This document shows positions 1-9,485 of a stretch of 64,000 bases of DNA, one piece after another. Position 1 is the stretch's first letter. Every line of letters starts with the position of its first letter. The position numbers and the translations under genes were made by a program. A model generated the notes under the pieces. It was not told the origin of the DNA, made no database searches, and was given only the letters and a program-made list of their open reading frames with translations. Source of the stretch: Polyangiaceae bacterium (GTDB taxonomy: Bacteria > Myxococcota_A > Polyangia > Polyangiales > Polyangiaceae). The DNA lies in the NCBI GenBank assembly GCA_022842465.1, contig JALHPN010000003.1, forward strand, positions 1 to 64,000, written 5' to 3'.

Positions 1-563
1 ACACGCGCGGGTTCCAGGCGCGCGCGTCCGCGCTCGCGGAGCTCCTCCGCGGCAAGGACCGCCTCGTCGTCGTCGACGCCGGGTGCGCCTCCGCGCTCCG
101 CGTCCACGCCCCGGCCTCTGGCGTGTCCCTCCCTCTGCCCGTCGAGCTCTTCGTCGAGACGGCCGCGCGCGCGCTCGGCACGATCCCGGCCGCCGCGCTG
201 CGGGACGCCGCGAGCTCTCGCATGCGCTTTCACGACCCCTGTCAGATGGGGCGTGGCCTCGGCGTCTACGACGCGCCCCGCGCGGTGCTCGGACGTCTGC
301 TCGGCCGCGCGCCCGACGAGTTCCCCCGCGCCCGCGAGGGCGCCCGCTGCTCCGGCGCCGGCGGCCTCCTCCCCGTCACGATGCCGGAGACCTCGCGCGC
401 GATCGCCGACACCCGCGTCGCCGAGCACGAGGCCGAAGGCGGCGGCACGATCGTGACGGGCTGCGCCTCGAGCCTCCGCACGTTCGCGAAGAGCGGAGCG
501 AAGGTCGTCGACATCGCGAGCCTCGTCGCCCGCGCGCTCGGTCACGCGGAGGACGCCGAGTGA
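1..563 (+). CDS. (Fe-S)-binding CCG-domain protein, C-terminal fragment (LutA/GlpC/HdrD-like)
   Basis: Frame open from window start; FHDPCQMGRGLGVYDAPR and GARCSGAGGLLP...GCASSLRTF typical of CCG domains; stop at 561-563. Confidence 0.75.
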   Translation, partial: TRGFQARASALAELLRGKDRLVVVDAGCASALRVHAPASGVSLPLPVELFVETAARALGTIPAAALRDAASSRMRFHDPCQMGRGLGVYDAPRAVLGRLLGRAPDEFPRAREGARCSGAGGLLPVTMPETSRAIADTRVAEHEAEGGGTIVTGCASSLRTFAKSGAKVVDIASLVARALGHAEDAE

Positions 564-2143
564 GCCGCGCGAGCCTTCCGCCTCCGCCGCCGAGGCCCAG
601 CCGCACGGTGGCGACGCGGATCCTCGCGTCCTTCGCGTTCACGATCGTCGCGTTCGCAGTCACGTTCGCGTTCTCCGCCCTCGCCCAGAAGCGCGCGGCC
701 GAGGAGAGCGAGGAGCTCACGAAGGGATTCGTCCCCGCCGCGCTCGAGCTCGGCAGGCTCCGCGCCGTGCAGTCGACGCTCGCGTCGCTCGTCGACGGCA
801 TCCCGGACGAGAAGAACCCGCTCTCCACGCGGATCCTGCTCGAGACGCTCTCGAGCGAACGCCGGATGATGTTCGAGTCGACTCGGACGGCGATGCACGA
901 CGACCTCCGGGCCCTCGGGAGCGAAGAGACCCGGCAGGTCGCCCTCGTCCTCTCCGGCGAGCTCGATGCGGCGCAGGCGGCGCTGTCGGGCGATCGCGCG
1001 GATCTCGATCGGCTCCTCGCCGCGATCGACGGAGGCGACCGTGACGAGGTGAACCGAGAGCTCATCGCCCTCGGCGCGAAGGAGCACGACGCCGACAAGC
1101 GGCTGAAGGCGCTCGCCGAGCATCTCGACCGCGAGATGGGTCGACTCTCCAACGCCGCCCGCGACCGCGAGCGACGCATCCTCGTCCAGCTCGCCGTCCT
1201 TGCGCTCCTGACGATGGCCGTCGCGGCAGGGGTCGCCCTCCACACGCGGCGGCTCCTCCGCCCGCTCGAGCGGGTGACGGAGCGCGCGCGGGCGGTCGCG
1301 CGCGGCGATCTCACCCCGCAGTCGATCCCCGACTCGGACGACGAGATCGGCCAGCTTGCCGCCGCGTTCGAGCGGATGGTCTCCGCCGTGGGCAAGGCGC
1401 AGAGCCGCGCGGTCGCGAACGAACGCCTCGCCGCGATCGGGAAGATGGCCGCTCACGTCACCCACGAGATCCGGAACCCGCTCTCGTCGATCGGCCTCAA
1501 CATCGAGCTCCTCGAGGAGGAGCTCGCCGAGTCGAACGTGAACGCGGAGTCGAAGAGCCTCCTCGGCGCGATCACGCGCGAGGTGCAGCGCCTCGAGCAC
1601 CTCTCCGAGGAGTACCTCCGCGTCGCGCGCCTCCCGCAGCCGCGCATGGAAGCGGACGATCTCGCCGCGGCGGTGCGGGAGATCACCTCGTTCGCGCGGC
1701 CCGAGGTCGAGCGAGCGGGATGCGAGCTCGCCGTGTCGATCGAGGACGACACGCCGCCCGTCCTCTTCGACGGCGGGCAGATCCGCCAGGCGCTCCTCAA
1801 CGTCCTCCGCAACGCGCGCGAGGCGATGCCGGACGGCGGGCGCATCGACGTCGCCGTGAAGGCGGAGGGGATGAGCGTCGTCGTCGCCGTCGACGATCGC
1901 GGCGGCGGCATCCCGGATGACATCCGCGCCCGCGTCTTCGACCCGTTCTTCTCGACGAAAGGCGAAGGCACCGGCCTCGGCCTCGCGATCACGCGGCAGA
2001 TCATCGAGGCGCATGGCGGGACGCTCGCCTGCGAGCCGCGCGAGGGCGGCGGGACGTCCTTCCGGATGCTCCTCCCGATCTCGCCCCAGCGCACGAGCGG
2101 ACCTGCGAGCGTCTCGCTCGCGCGCGAGCCGCCGTACCGCTGA
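560..2143 (+). CDS. Membrane sensor histidine kinase (HAMP, HisKA, HATPase)
   Basis: GTG start overlaps previous stop (GTGA); H-box MAAHVTHEIRNPLSSIGLNIELL; N box NVLRNAREAMPDGG; G box GEGTGLGLAITRQIIEAHGG. Confidence 0.9.
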   Translation: MSRASLPPPPPRPSRTVATRILASFAFTIVAFAVTFAFSALAQKRAAEESEELTKGFVPAALELGRLRAVQSTLASLVDGIPDEKNPLSTRILLETLSSERRMMFESTRTAMHDDLRALGSEETRQVALVLSGELDAAQAALSGDRADLDRLLAAIDGGDRDEVNRELIALGAKEHDADKRLKALAEHLDREMGRLSNAARDRERRILVQLAVLALLTMAVAAGVALHTRRLLRPLERVTERARAVARGDLTPQSIPDSDDEIGQLAAAFERMVSAVGKAQSRAVANERLAAIGKMAAHVTHEIRNPLSSIGLNIELLEEELAESNVNAESKSLLGAITREVQRLEHLSEEYLRVARLPQPRMEADDLAAAVREITSFARPEVERAGCELAVSIEDDTPPVLFDGGQIRQALLNVLRNAREAMPDGGRIDVAVKAEGMSVVVAVDDRGGGIPDDIRARVFDPFFSTKGEGTGLGLAITRQIIEAHGGTLACEPREGGGTSFRMLLPISPQRTSGPASVSLAREPPYR

Positions 2144-2161
2144 TTCACACCTCGTCGTCGA

Positions 2162-2494
2162 TCACGCGGGGCCTTCCTCCGACTCGTAGATGAAGCGGAG
2201 CTCGGGGGTGCGCTTCAGGTCGACGCCTTCGGCGAGGCGCGCGCGGAGGAACGCGGACGCGCGCTCGAACGCACGCTCGACGGCCGAACGCGGTCTCCCG
2301 CGGGGAACCGCGAAGTGCACCTTCGCGCTCCTCAGGTCGGGAGAGAGCACGACGTGGGTGATGCGGACGCCTTCGAGCTCCGGGTCCGTCACGTCGTCAC
2401 GGACGACGGTGCGGAGCTCGAGGAGGACCGCCGCCTGCGTCCGCTCGTGATGGTGGGATCCACGCGCGCCTTTCGCCGCGTCACGCCGTTCCAT
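2162..2494 (-). CDS. rbfA: Ribosome-binding factor A
   Basis: RDDVTDPELEGVRITHVVLSPDLRSAKVHFAV...LRARLAEGVDLKRTPELRFIYE. Confidence 0.88.
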   Translation of the reverse strand: MERRDAAKGARGSHHHERTQAAVLLELRTVVRDDVTDPELEGVRITHVVLSPDLRSAKVHFAVPRGRPRSAVERAFERASAFLRARLAEGVDLKRTPELRFIYESEEGPA

Positions 2495-2579
2495 GGGCGC
2501 TCTCGTTAGCCGAGGAAGCGCCCTCGGGAAAGGCCGGCGAGGGATGCGGCCCCGCGCGGGACCTGGTAGGAGGTTCGCC

Positions 2580-3335
2580 ATGCCCCGCCCTGATGGCCGC
2601 ACCCCCGACGCGCTCCGCCCGGTCGAGATGACCGTGGGCTTCCACCGCTACGCCGAGGGCTCCGTGCTCTACCGCGCGGGGCACACCGTCGTGCTCGCCA
2701 CCGCTTCGGTCGACATGAAGGTCCCGCCGTGGATGGAAGGCAAGGGCAAGGGCTGGGTCACCGCCGAGTACCAGATGCACCCGCGCGCGAACCCGCAGCG
2801 CCGGGAGTCGCGCGACGGCCGCGGCAAGGCGCCGAGCGGCCGCACGCAGGAGATCCAGCGTCTCGTCGGACGCGCGCTCCGCGCCGCGATCGACCTGGGG
2901 AAGCTCGGGGAGCGGCAGATCTCGATCGACTGCGACATCCTCGAGGCCGACGGAGGCACCCGCACGGCCTCCATCACCGCCGGCTTCGTCGCGCTCACGC
3001 TCGCCCTCGCGAAGATGAAGAAGGACGGAAACCTCGCCGGCCCGTGCATCCGCGAGCCCGTCGCCGCCGTCAGCGTCGGTCACGTCGGAGACGGGCTCGC
3101 GCTCGACCTCGTCTACCTCGAGGACTCGAAGGCAGAGGTCGACCTGAACCTCGTCGCCACGCGCTCGGGCGCGATCGTCGAGGTCCAGGGCACGGCCGAG
3201 GGCGCGCCCGTTCCGCGGAAGGACATCGACAAGATGATCGACCTCGGGCTCGCGGGGATCGCGGAGCTCAACGCGATCCAGGAGAAGGTGCTCGCCGCGG
3301 CAGGGGTCGACCTCGCCTCGCTCGTCGTCCGCTGA
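2580..3335 (+). CDS. rph: Ribonuclease PH
   Basis: RPDGRTPDALRPVEMTVGFHRYAEGSVLYRAGHTVVLATASV..., RxxxxGRTQEIQRLVGRALRA, DCDILEADGGTRTASITAGFVAL; RBS aggagg upstream. Confidence 0.96.
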   Translation: MPRPDGRTPDALRPVEMTVGFHRYAEGSVLYRAGHTVVLATASVDMKVPPWMEGKGKGWVTAEYQMHPRANPQRRESRDGRGKAPSGRTQEIQRLVGRALRAAIDLGKLGERQISIDCDILEADGGTRTASITAGFVALTLALAKMKKDGNLAGPCIREPVAAVSVGHVGDGLALDLVYLEDSKAEVDLNLVATRSGAIVEVQGTAEGAPVPRKDIDKMIDLGLAGIAELNAIQEKVLAAAGVDLASLVVR

Positions 3336-3346
3336 GGAGAAGTCCG

Positions 3347-4015
3347 ATGAAGAGCTCGCTCGTCGTCGCCACGTCGAACCGCGGGAAGCTCGAGGAGCTC
3401 CGCCAGCTCCTCGCCGGTCTCGATCTCGAGATCGTCGCGCTCGCCGACGTCGTGAAGCGCGATCTGCACATCGTCGAGGACGGCGAGACGTTCGAGGCGA
3501 ACGCGATCAAGAAGGCGCAGGCGGTCGTCCGCGCGACGGGGATGATGACCCTCGCGGACGACTCCGGGCTGGAGGTCGACGCCCTCGGCGGTGCGCCCGG
3601 CGTCCGCTCGGCGCGCTACGCGGGCGAGCGCGCGACCGACGCGGAGAACAACGCGGCCCTCCTCGCCGCGCTCGGAGCGCTCGACGCCGACGCCACGGGC
3701 GCGGGCCTCGGGCGGGACTTCCCGGGGCGCTTCCGCTGCGTGCTCGCGCTCGTCGACCCGTTCACGCGCGACGGGGAGCCCTACCTCGTCGACGGCGCCT
3801 GCGAAGGACGGATCACCCTGACGCCGCGCGGCTCGGGCGGCTTCGGCTACGACCCGCTCTTCCTCGTCGACGGCACCGACCTCACGATGGCCGAGCTCCC
3901 GGAGGCCGAGAAGAACCGGATCTCGCACCGTGGTCGAGCGGTCGCGAAGCTCCGGCTCGTCCTCGAGAAGATCGTCGCCGAGCGCGACGCGGTCGTTCGC
4001 CGGGTCACGGGCTAG
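3347..4015 (+). CDS. rdgB: XTP/dITP pyrophosphatase (RdgB/HAM1 family)
   Basis: VVATSNRGKLEELRQLL, LADDSGLEVDALGGAPGVRSARYAG, FGYDPLFLV; 11 bp after rph. Confidence 0.95.
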   Translation: MKSSLVVATSNRGKLEELRQLLAGLDLEIVALADVVKRDLHIVEDGETFEANAIKKAQAVVRATGMMTLADDSGLEVDALGGAPGVRSARYAGERATDAENNAALLAALGALDADATGAGLGRDFPGRFRCVLALVDPFTRDGEPYLVDGACEGRITLTPRGSGGFGYDPLFLVDGTDLTMAELPEAEKNRISHRGRAVAKLRLVLEKIVAERDAVVRRVTG

Positions 4016-4060
4016 CGCCGCGAGGGAAGGTCCGGACGGCGCCCCGCGTATCCCGGTGCC

Positions 4061-4516
4061 ATGAACGCTTGGCTTCGCGCTCTCGTCGTCGTCGCGGCTC
4101 CCACTCTGATCCTCGCGTGCGTCGGAGGCGCGGGCGATCTCGGCCAGGTCGGCTCCGCCGGGACCGGCGAGAGCGGTCAGGGCGGCCAGGGCGGCCAGCG
4201 CGGTGAGGATCCGACGGCGCCGGCCAGGGAGGACGACGCGTCCGAGACCGCCCCGGCGCCCTCCTCCGCCGCGAGCGCGACGCCGACCCCGAGCGGGACC
4301 GGCACCGCCACGACGGAGCGCCCCGAGTGCGCCTCGTACGCGGCGGTGTACTGCAAGTGCCTCGGGACCGCCGCGGCCAAGGACTGCGTCGCGGGCCAGA
4401 CCGCGCAGTGCAACAGCTACTACTCCCAGTGCACCTACGCGAAGTACGCCACGTGTGTGACCTCGCGGAACTGCTCCACGGGCTGGCTCGACGCCTGCTC
4501 GAAGGAGAAGTGCTGA
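4061..4516 (+). CDS. Small Cys-rich lipoprotein
   Basis: Signal peptide with lipobox LILAC; low-complexity linker; Cys-rich C-terminus ending CSKEKC. Confidence 0.7.
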   Translation: MNAWLRALVVVAAPTLILACVGGAGDLGQVGSAGTGESGQGGQGGQRGEDPTAPAREDDASETAPAPSSAASATPTPSGTGTATTERPECASYAAVYCKCLGTAAAKDCVAGQTAQCNSYYSQCTYAKYATCVTSRNCSTGWLDACSKEKC

Positions 4517-4560
4517 GCGTTCACTCGCCGAAGATGTCGAAGTGCACGCCGACACCGAGG
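4508..4560. repeat. 53-bp direct repeat, copy 1
   Basis: aagtgctgagcgttcactcgccgaagatgtcgaagtgcacgccgacaccgagg; matches 6216-6268 with one mismatch (a/g). Confidence 0.95.
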
Positions 4561-4623
4561 CGGAGCCGTCGGCGAAGCGTTTGTCGCACGCCTCGTGTCG
4601 CCGGTGCCACGTACTCGACGGAC

Positions 4624-5301
4624 ATGCGCCGAGCACTCCGCATCCTCGTGGCCGCGTCCGTCGCCGCGGCCGCGTCGGCGGCGCCGAGCGCCCGCGCCGA
4701 GGCGCCGCCCACCTTGCAGCTGCCCGAGCCCGCCCTGCTCGCGCGTACGCAGGTCGCCCCCGCGGAGCCCGGCCCGGAGTACTACCGGCTGCCTCCGTCG
4801 GACCGCTGGCTCGCCACACGCGTCGCGGTCGGAGGGGGCGTACGCGCGTCTGGTCCGTTCGCGTACGACGGCGCGTTCGCCCTCGACCTCGGTCTCTCCG
4901 CGCGGATCGGTCTCGGCAGGCGCCGTGAGTTCGGGTGGGCACTGATGCCGGACTTCGGCTACGCGAACCTCGCCCTCGGCGCGCCATCGCGCTCGCATTC
5001 CTTCCTCGCGGGCGTGGGGCTCGGGCTCCTGAACGGCGGAACGGCGTTCGGCGTCGTCCCGCGCTTCGTGGTCGGGAACGAGGCGGGTAGAAGCGCGCTC
5101 GGGCTCCGCACGGGCGTCGTCATCGACGGGGTCTTCGAGCCCGGTGTCCTGCTCGAGATCGCGCACACGGTGACGTGGCAAGACACTTCGGCCGCGCACG
5201 ACGTCCGCTTGCTCGTGGGTCTCGATCCGACGCTCTTCTTCACACCGCGCCGATGCCACCTCGGGATCGCAGGTCGCTCGACGGGAGGATGCGACCGATG
5301 A
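4624..5301 (+). CDS. Secreted protein, possible outer-membrane beta-barrel
   Basis: Signal peptide MRRALRILVAASVAAAASAAPSARA; alternating Gly/aromatic strands; no recognised family. Confidence 0.6.
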   Translation: MRRALRILVAASVAAAASAAPSARAEAPPTLQLPEPALLARTQVAPAEPGPEYYRLPPSDRWLATRVAVGGGVRASGPFAYDGAFALDLGLSARIGLGRRREFGWALMPDFGYANLALGAPSRSHSFLAGVGLGLLNGGTAFGVVPRFVVGNEAGRSALGLRTGVVIDGVFEPGVLLEIAHTVTWQDTSAAHDVRLLVGLDPTLFFTPRRCHLGIAGRSTGGCDR

Positions 5302-6203
5302 CCCGTTCCGCCCTCACCCTCGTTCTCGCGTGCGCGTCCGCCGCGTGTGCCCCGTCGGTCGAAGGGCTCGTTCGCGATCACCACTACGCGGAGGCGTTCG
5401 CCGCGGTCGAGACGGAACATCCCGAGCTCCACGAGAGGGTCTGCCGAGCTGTGCTCGCGGACGCGGCGACGGCGCTGCACATCGCGATCGTACCCCACGC
5501 GCAGGTGGCGCACGCGCTCGGCCCCGACGCAGACCTCCTCGCCGAGGCTCGCGTCGCGCGCCTCCACGCCACGTTCGGCACACCCCGCGACGTCTCGACG
5601 CTGGTGACGGCGGAGCTCCGAGACGGCAGGACGCCCGTGCCCCACCTCGACACGTCCGAGTCGGCGCTCGCGGAGCTGACGGGCGAGGCCGCGGAGGCGC
5701 GCGGCCGGGCATCGGCCGAGGCGACGTCGCGCGAGAACGCGAAGACCGTATGGCTCCTGACGAACATCTTCCTCGCGGGGATTCCGGAGCTCACGCGCCG
5801 CGCGGTCCGCGTGGCCAACCCCTCGCTCGCGCCGGCGCCGGAGCCCTCCGACGTGGGCCGCCCCGATGTCTCGCCCCCGAAGGCGGCGCCGCGCGCTCGT
5901 CGTCTCGCGCAGCTCTTCGCGGGCAGCGCGGCCGGGACGGAGGACGGCGGAGACGGTCACGGTCACGTCGACCGCTTCGTGGTCTGGAGGGTGCGCGACG
6001 AGGCGTCGCCACGCCTCGCGGTCGCGATCACCGTCCACCTGACCGCCGGCTCGAGCGCGGGGTGCACCGAGGAGGTCGTCGCTCCCCTTCCGCCGGGCGA
6101 GACGATGGAGGAGCGCTTGGCGGCGCTGTTCGGGGGTCGGGAGCGCGCCGTCACCGAGCTCGGCCCGGGTGTCGTGATCGTCCCTCGGAAGCGTCGGCCT
6201 TAG
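5298..6203 (+). CDS. Hypothetical secreted/lipoprotein
   Basis: ATGA overlap with upstream gene; signal-like N-terminus MTRSALTLVLACASAACAPSVEGL. Confidence 0.6.
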   Translation: MTRSALTLVLACASAACAPSVEGLVRDHHYAEAFAAVETEHPELHERVCRAVLADAATALHIAIVPHAQVAHALGPDADLLAEARVARLHATFGTPRDVSTLVTAELRDGRTPVPHLDTSESALAELTGEAAEARGRASAEATSRENAKTVWLLTNIFLAGIPELTRRAVRVANPSLAPAPEPSDVGRPDVSPPKAAPRARRLAQLFAGSAAGTEDGGDGHGHVDRFVVWRVRDEASPRLAVAITVHLTAGSSAGCTEEVVAPLPPGETMEERLAALFGGRERAVTELGPGVVIVPRKRRP

Positions 6204-6215
6204 CGGCGTCCGCGC

Positions 6216-6268
6216 AAGTGCTGAGCGTTCACTCGCCGAAGATGTCGAAGTGCACGCCGACGCCGAGG
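6216..6268. repeat. 53-bp direct repeat, copy 2
   Basis: Matches 4508-4560 at 52 of 53 positions; contains the stop codon and C-terminal codons (GVGVHFDIFGE) of the minus-strand gene. Confidence 0.95.
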
Positions 6269-7299
6269 CTCAGCATCACGTAGGGACGGGCGTTGTCGAT
6301 GACCTCTCCGTCCTTGAACGCGGGCTCCTGGATGCCGTCGCCCTGACCGGGTGCAAACTGCACGTTTCCTGACGTGTCGTTGAGCGACCCGCCGGAGACG
6401 CTGAGGACGGGCTCGATCGTGAAGAGCGTCGCCACGCGGATCTCCGCGCCGAGCCCCAGCTTGAAGAGCTCGAGGCCGCTCATCGTGTAGGACTGGCCGT
6501 TGTTGCGGACGGTGACGAGGCGGCGGCCGATCGCGATGTCCGAGAGGAACGCGACGGAGTCGACGTCGCCGCTCAGCATCCGGAAGCCGATCCCGTAGTA
6601 GTCCGAGGAGGCGGAGGCGTTCTCGCCCTCGAACCGGTTACCGGCGGGCAAGAAGGCATGATCCCAGAAGAGGTACGGGATGTAGCGGTGCGAGATGCGG
6701 GCGCCGATGTCGATCTGCCCCGCAGGCCCGTTGCCGACGAAGTTCCCGGTCGTCTCCCCGCGGCCGGCGCGGTTCGCGAAGAAGTTGAAGCCGAAGCCCA
6801 TGTACGAGAGGCGCGGGCCCGCCCAGAGCGAGAACTTCGGCGCGTGCGTCGGCTTCTCGGGTTCGGGCGCCTCCACGGGAGGCGGCGCGGCGCGCGGAGG
6901 CGGGGGCTGCTGGTAGCTCGGTGGCGGTTGCTGGTACCCGGGCGGAGCTTGCTGGTACCCGGGCGGCGGCGGCTGGTACCCGGGCGGGGGCTGCTGGTAG
7001 CCCGGCGGGGGTTGCTGGTAGCCCGGCGGGGGTTGCTGGTAGCCCGGCGGGGGTTGCTGGTAGCCGGGCGGAGGCTGCTGGTAGTTCGGCGGAGGGGGCT
7101 GATAGCCCGGCGGCGGATAGCCGCCTGGCGGAGGCGGCGCGTACTGGCCTGGCGGCGGCTGGTACTGCGCGGGAGGCGGCAGCGGCGCCGGAGGCTGCTG
7201 CGCCCACGCGGGGTCGGCGAGCGCGGTGGTCGCGATCGCGGCAGCGCAGGGGAGGAGGAGCCGGAAACAGGGCGAGGAAGCGAAGACGCCGGGCGGCAT
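6229..7299 (-). CDS. Outer-membrane protein with Pro/Gln/Tyr-rich repeat linker
   Basis: Signal peptide then GYQQPPP repeats; C-terminal barrel-like domain ending LSLGVGVHFDIFGE. Confidence 0.75.
   Translation of the reverse strand: MPPGVFASSPCFRLLLPCAAAIATTALADPAWAQQPPAPLPPPAQYQPPPGQYAPPPPGGYPPPGYQPPPPNYQQPPPGYQQPPPGYQQPPPGYQQPPPGYQQPPPGYQPPPPGYQQAPPGYQQPPPSYQQPPPPRAAPPPVEAPEPEKPTHAPKFSLWAGPRLSYMGFGFNFFANRAGRGETTGNFVGNGPAGQIDIGARISHRYIPYLFWDHAFLPAGNRFEGENASASSDYYGIGFRMLSGDVDSVAFLSDIAIGRRLVTVRNNGQSYTMSGLELFKLGLGAEIRVATLFTIEPVLSVSGGSLNDTSGNVQFAPGQGDGIQEPAFKDGEVIDNARPYVMLSLGVGVHFDIFGE
6905..7190 (-). repeat. 21-bp coding minisatellite (GYQQPPP heptapeptide)
   Basis: Tandem units tagcccggcgggggttgctgg, three adjacent near-identical copies around 6998-7060 with degenerate copies either side. 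Confidence 0.85.
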
Positions 7300-7456
7300 G
7301 TGAGGTGGAGCATAGGCGGGACCCGGGCGGCCGGCCAGCCGCCCCCGGAGACCGCTCACGACGCACGCGCCAGACGACGCGCGCGGACGGGTCAGGCGGC
7401 GTGCCCCGCTCGCGCCCTCATTTGACCGCGCGACCCGGCGGTGCCAAGAGCTTCGC

Positions 7457-7762
7457 GTGGGCGCGTTCCGCGGCATGAGGGCCTTCGGGAAGTACGGCTC
7501 CCTCGGCTTCGAGCTCATCGGGTCGATCGGGGTGGGGTACTACCTCGGCCATCTGCTGGACGTGAAGCTCGGCACGCGGTGGATCGGCTTCGTCGGCTTC
7601 CTGCTCGGTTGCTACGCCGGCTTCCGCGCGCTCTTCAAGGCGTCGAAGCAGATGCAGCGCGACATCGAGGACGACGAGCGCCTCGAGCGCGGCGAGGATC
7701 CGTGGGCGCCGCCGGAGCCCGACCACGAGGCCCCGAAGGTGCCGCGAGACGTGAAGCCATGA
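7457..7762 (+). CDS. AtpZ/AtpI-family F0F1-ATPase accessory protein
   Basis: GSLGFELIGSIGVGYYLGHLLDVKLGTRWIGFVGFLLGCYAGFRALFK; precedes F0 genes. Confidence 0.75.
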   Translation: MGAFRGMRAFGKYGSLGFELIGSIGVGYYLGHLLDVKLGTRWIGFVGFLLGCYAGFRALFKASKQMQRDIEDDERLERGEDPWAPPEPDHEAPKVPRDVKP

Positions 7763-8334
7763 CGGACCCGAAGCGCACGAAGGACGACGACGTCGCGGCG
7801 AAGGAGAGCGAGGACGCCGCGCGTGCGTCCGCCGTCGTCGCCGGCGTGCTCGGCGCGATCTTCACGGTCGGCGGCTTCGCGGTGGCAGGTCCGAAGACGG
7901 GGATGTCCGTCGCCGTCGGCGCCGTCGTCGCGGTCGCGAACCTCGTCGCGATGCGCGCCATCATCGGCGCGATCCTGACGCCCTCCGAGGACGATCTCGA
8001 AAACGCCGAGACCGCGTCTGTCGACGCCCCGTCGGGCGGGGACCCCGTGGCGGAGGCGGAGGCCCTCGGGGCAGCCGAAGCGGAGACGGACGAGGCCACG
8101 CGCGCGGCGGCGGAGGCCAGCGCCGAGGCGAGCAAGAAACAGGGACGTCGCGGCGGCGCGGCGTGGGGCGTCTTCGCGCTCCTGAAGATCCTCGTGCTGT
8201 TCGGAGGCATCGGCCTGCTCCTGATGCGCGGATGGGTCGAGCCGATCCCGCTCGTCATCGGCTACGGCGTCCTGCCGCTCGGGATCACGGCGAGCACCCT
8301 CGTCGCCAGCCTCCGCCCCAAGCGGCGGCGCTGA
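7759..8334 (+). CDS. Membrane protein, ATP synthase subunit I-like
   Basis: ATGA overlap with AtpZ-like gene; four predicted TM segments; upstream of atpB. Confidence 0.55.
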   Translation: MTDPKRTKDDDVAAKESEDAARASAVVAGVLGAIFTVGGFAVAGPKTGMSVAVGAVVAVANLVAMRAIIGAILTPSEDDLENAETASVDAPSGGDPVAEAEALGAAEAETDEATRAAAEASAEASKKQGRRGGAAWGVFALLKILVLFGGIGLLLMRGWVEPIPLVIGYGVLPLGITASTLVASLRPKRRR

Positions 8335-8547
8335 AGCCCTGGCCGACGGCGGCGGTCGCCCCTACCGTCGGCGGCGCGTGACCGACGGCGGGCTCCTCCG
8401 CGAGGAGAAGCCCCACTCTCACGACGCGAAATCCTTGCGCTTTCGCGGCCCCCGGGTTTCGAGCGTTCCTCGACCTTTGTCGCCCGAGACGTGTTATGTG
8501 AGCGCGCCAGCGGGGCGCGAGCCGCGCGAACCAGAGCAGCCTCTCCC

Positions 8548-9402
8548 ATGCCCGAGCACACGTCCTTCTTCAGCTACCTCATCGCCATGTTCCCCGCGCT
8601 CGGGGAGAACATGCACAACTTCGGCGCGACGTTCCTCGGCCACAAGCAGGTCGATGCGCACGGCGCCGAGCCGCTCGTGGCGGCGCTCTTCGTGGTGCTG
8701 GTCCTCGTCGTCCTCGGTCTCCGCGCGAAGGCGCAGGTGACGGACTACGAGAAGTCGGTCATCCCCGACGACAAGCTCACGCTGCGCACGTTCTTCGAGC
8801 TCGTCATCGGGTACTTCTACGGGATGATGCGGGACATGATGGGCCCGACGCGCGCGAAGCGCTTCTTCCCCGTCGTCGGCACCGCGGCGCTCTTCATCCT
8901 CTTCTCGAACTTCCTCGGGATGATCCCGGGATTCCTCCCGCCGACGTCGAACTGGAACGTCACCGCCGGCTGCGCGGTCTGCGTGCTCGGGGCGTTCACG
9001 TACTACGGCTTGAAGGAGCAGGGCTTCGGCTTCATCTCCCACCTCGCCGGTCCGTGGATGGGCCCGGCGATGATCCCGATCAACATCCTGATCTTCGCGA
9101 TCGAGTTCCTCTCGACGTTCATCATCCGTCCCGTGACGCTCAGCATCCGCTTGATGCTCAACATCGCGGTCGACCACCTCCTCCTCTCGATCATGCTCGG
9201 CATGTTCGCGCTCTTCCTGCCGCTCCCCATCATGGTGCTCGGCACGCTGGTCGCGCTCGTGCAGCCGCTCGTGTTCTGTCTCTTGACCTCGATCTACATC
9301 ACGCTCGCGACCGAGTCTCACGACGAGGGCCACGGTCACGGCCACGCCGCGAAGCACGACGGCGAGCACGGCCATGCCGAAGGGGAGAAGGCGCACGCCT
9401 GA
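8548..9402 (+). CDS. atpB: F0F1 ATP synthase subunit a
   Basis: NFLGMIPGFLPPTSNWNVT...SLSIRLMLN-like TLSIRLMLNIAVDHLLL...LVQPLVFCLLTSIYITLATE. Confidence 0.93.
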   Translation: MPEHTSFFSYLIAMFPALGENMHNFGATFLGHKQVDAHGAEPLVAALFVVLVLVVLGLRAKAQVTDYEKSVIPDDKLTLRTFFELVIGYFYGMMRDMMGPTRAKRFFPVVGTAALFILFSNFLGMIPGFLPPTSNWNVTAGCAVCVLGAFTYYGLKEQGFGFISHLAGPWMGPAMIPINILIFAIEFLSTFIIRPVTLSIRLMLNIAVDHLLLSIMLGMFALFLPLPIMVLGTLVALVQPLVFCLLTSIYITLATESHDEGHGHGHAAKHDGEHGHAEGEKAHA

Positions 9403-9485
9403 CTTCCCTCGCCTCTCGAAAACGACTATGAGCGCGCTCCGCGCTCCGATACGCCCCCAAGAAAGTTCTTCAAGGAGTCACTGAG

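Noticed and set aside
4521-4712. Possible pseudogene of the 6229-7299 gene (ends LRLGVGVHFDIFGE)
   Set aside because: Similarity is limited to the 53-bp repeat; upstream sequence is unrelated, so a duplicated junction explains it better than a decayed paralog.
6905-7190. CRISPR-like repeat array
   Set aside because: In-frame 21-bp coding repeat (GYQQPPP) without spacers.
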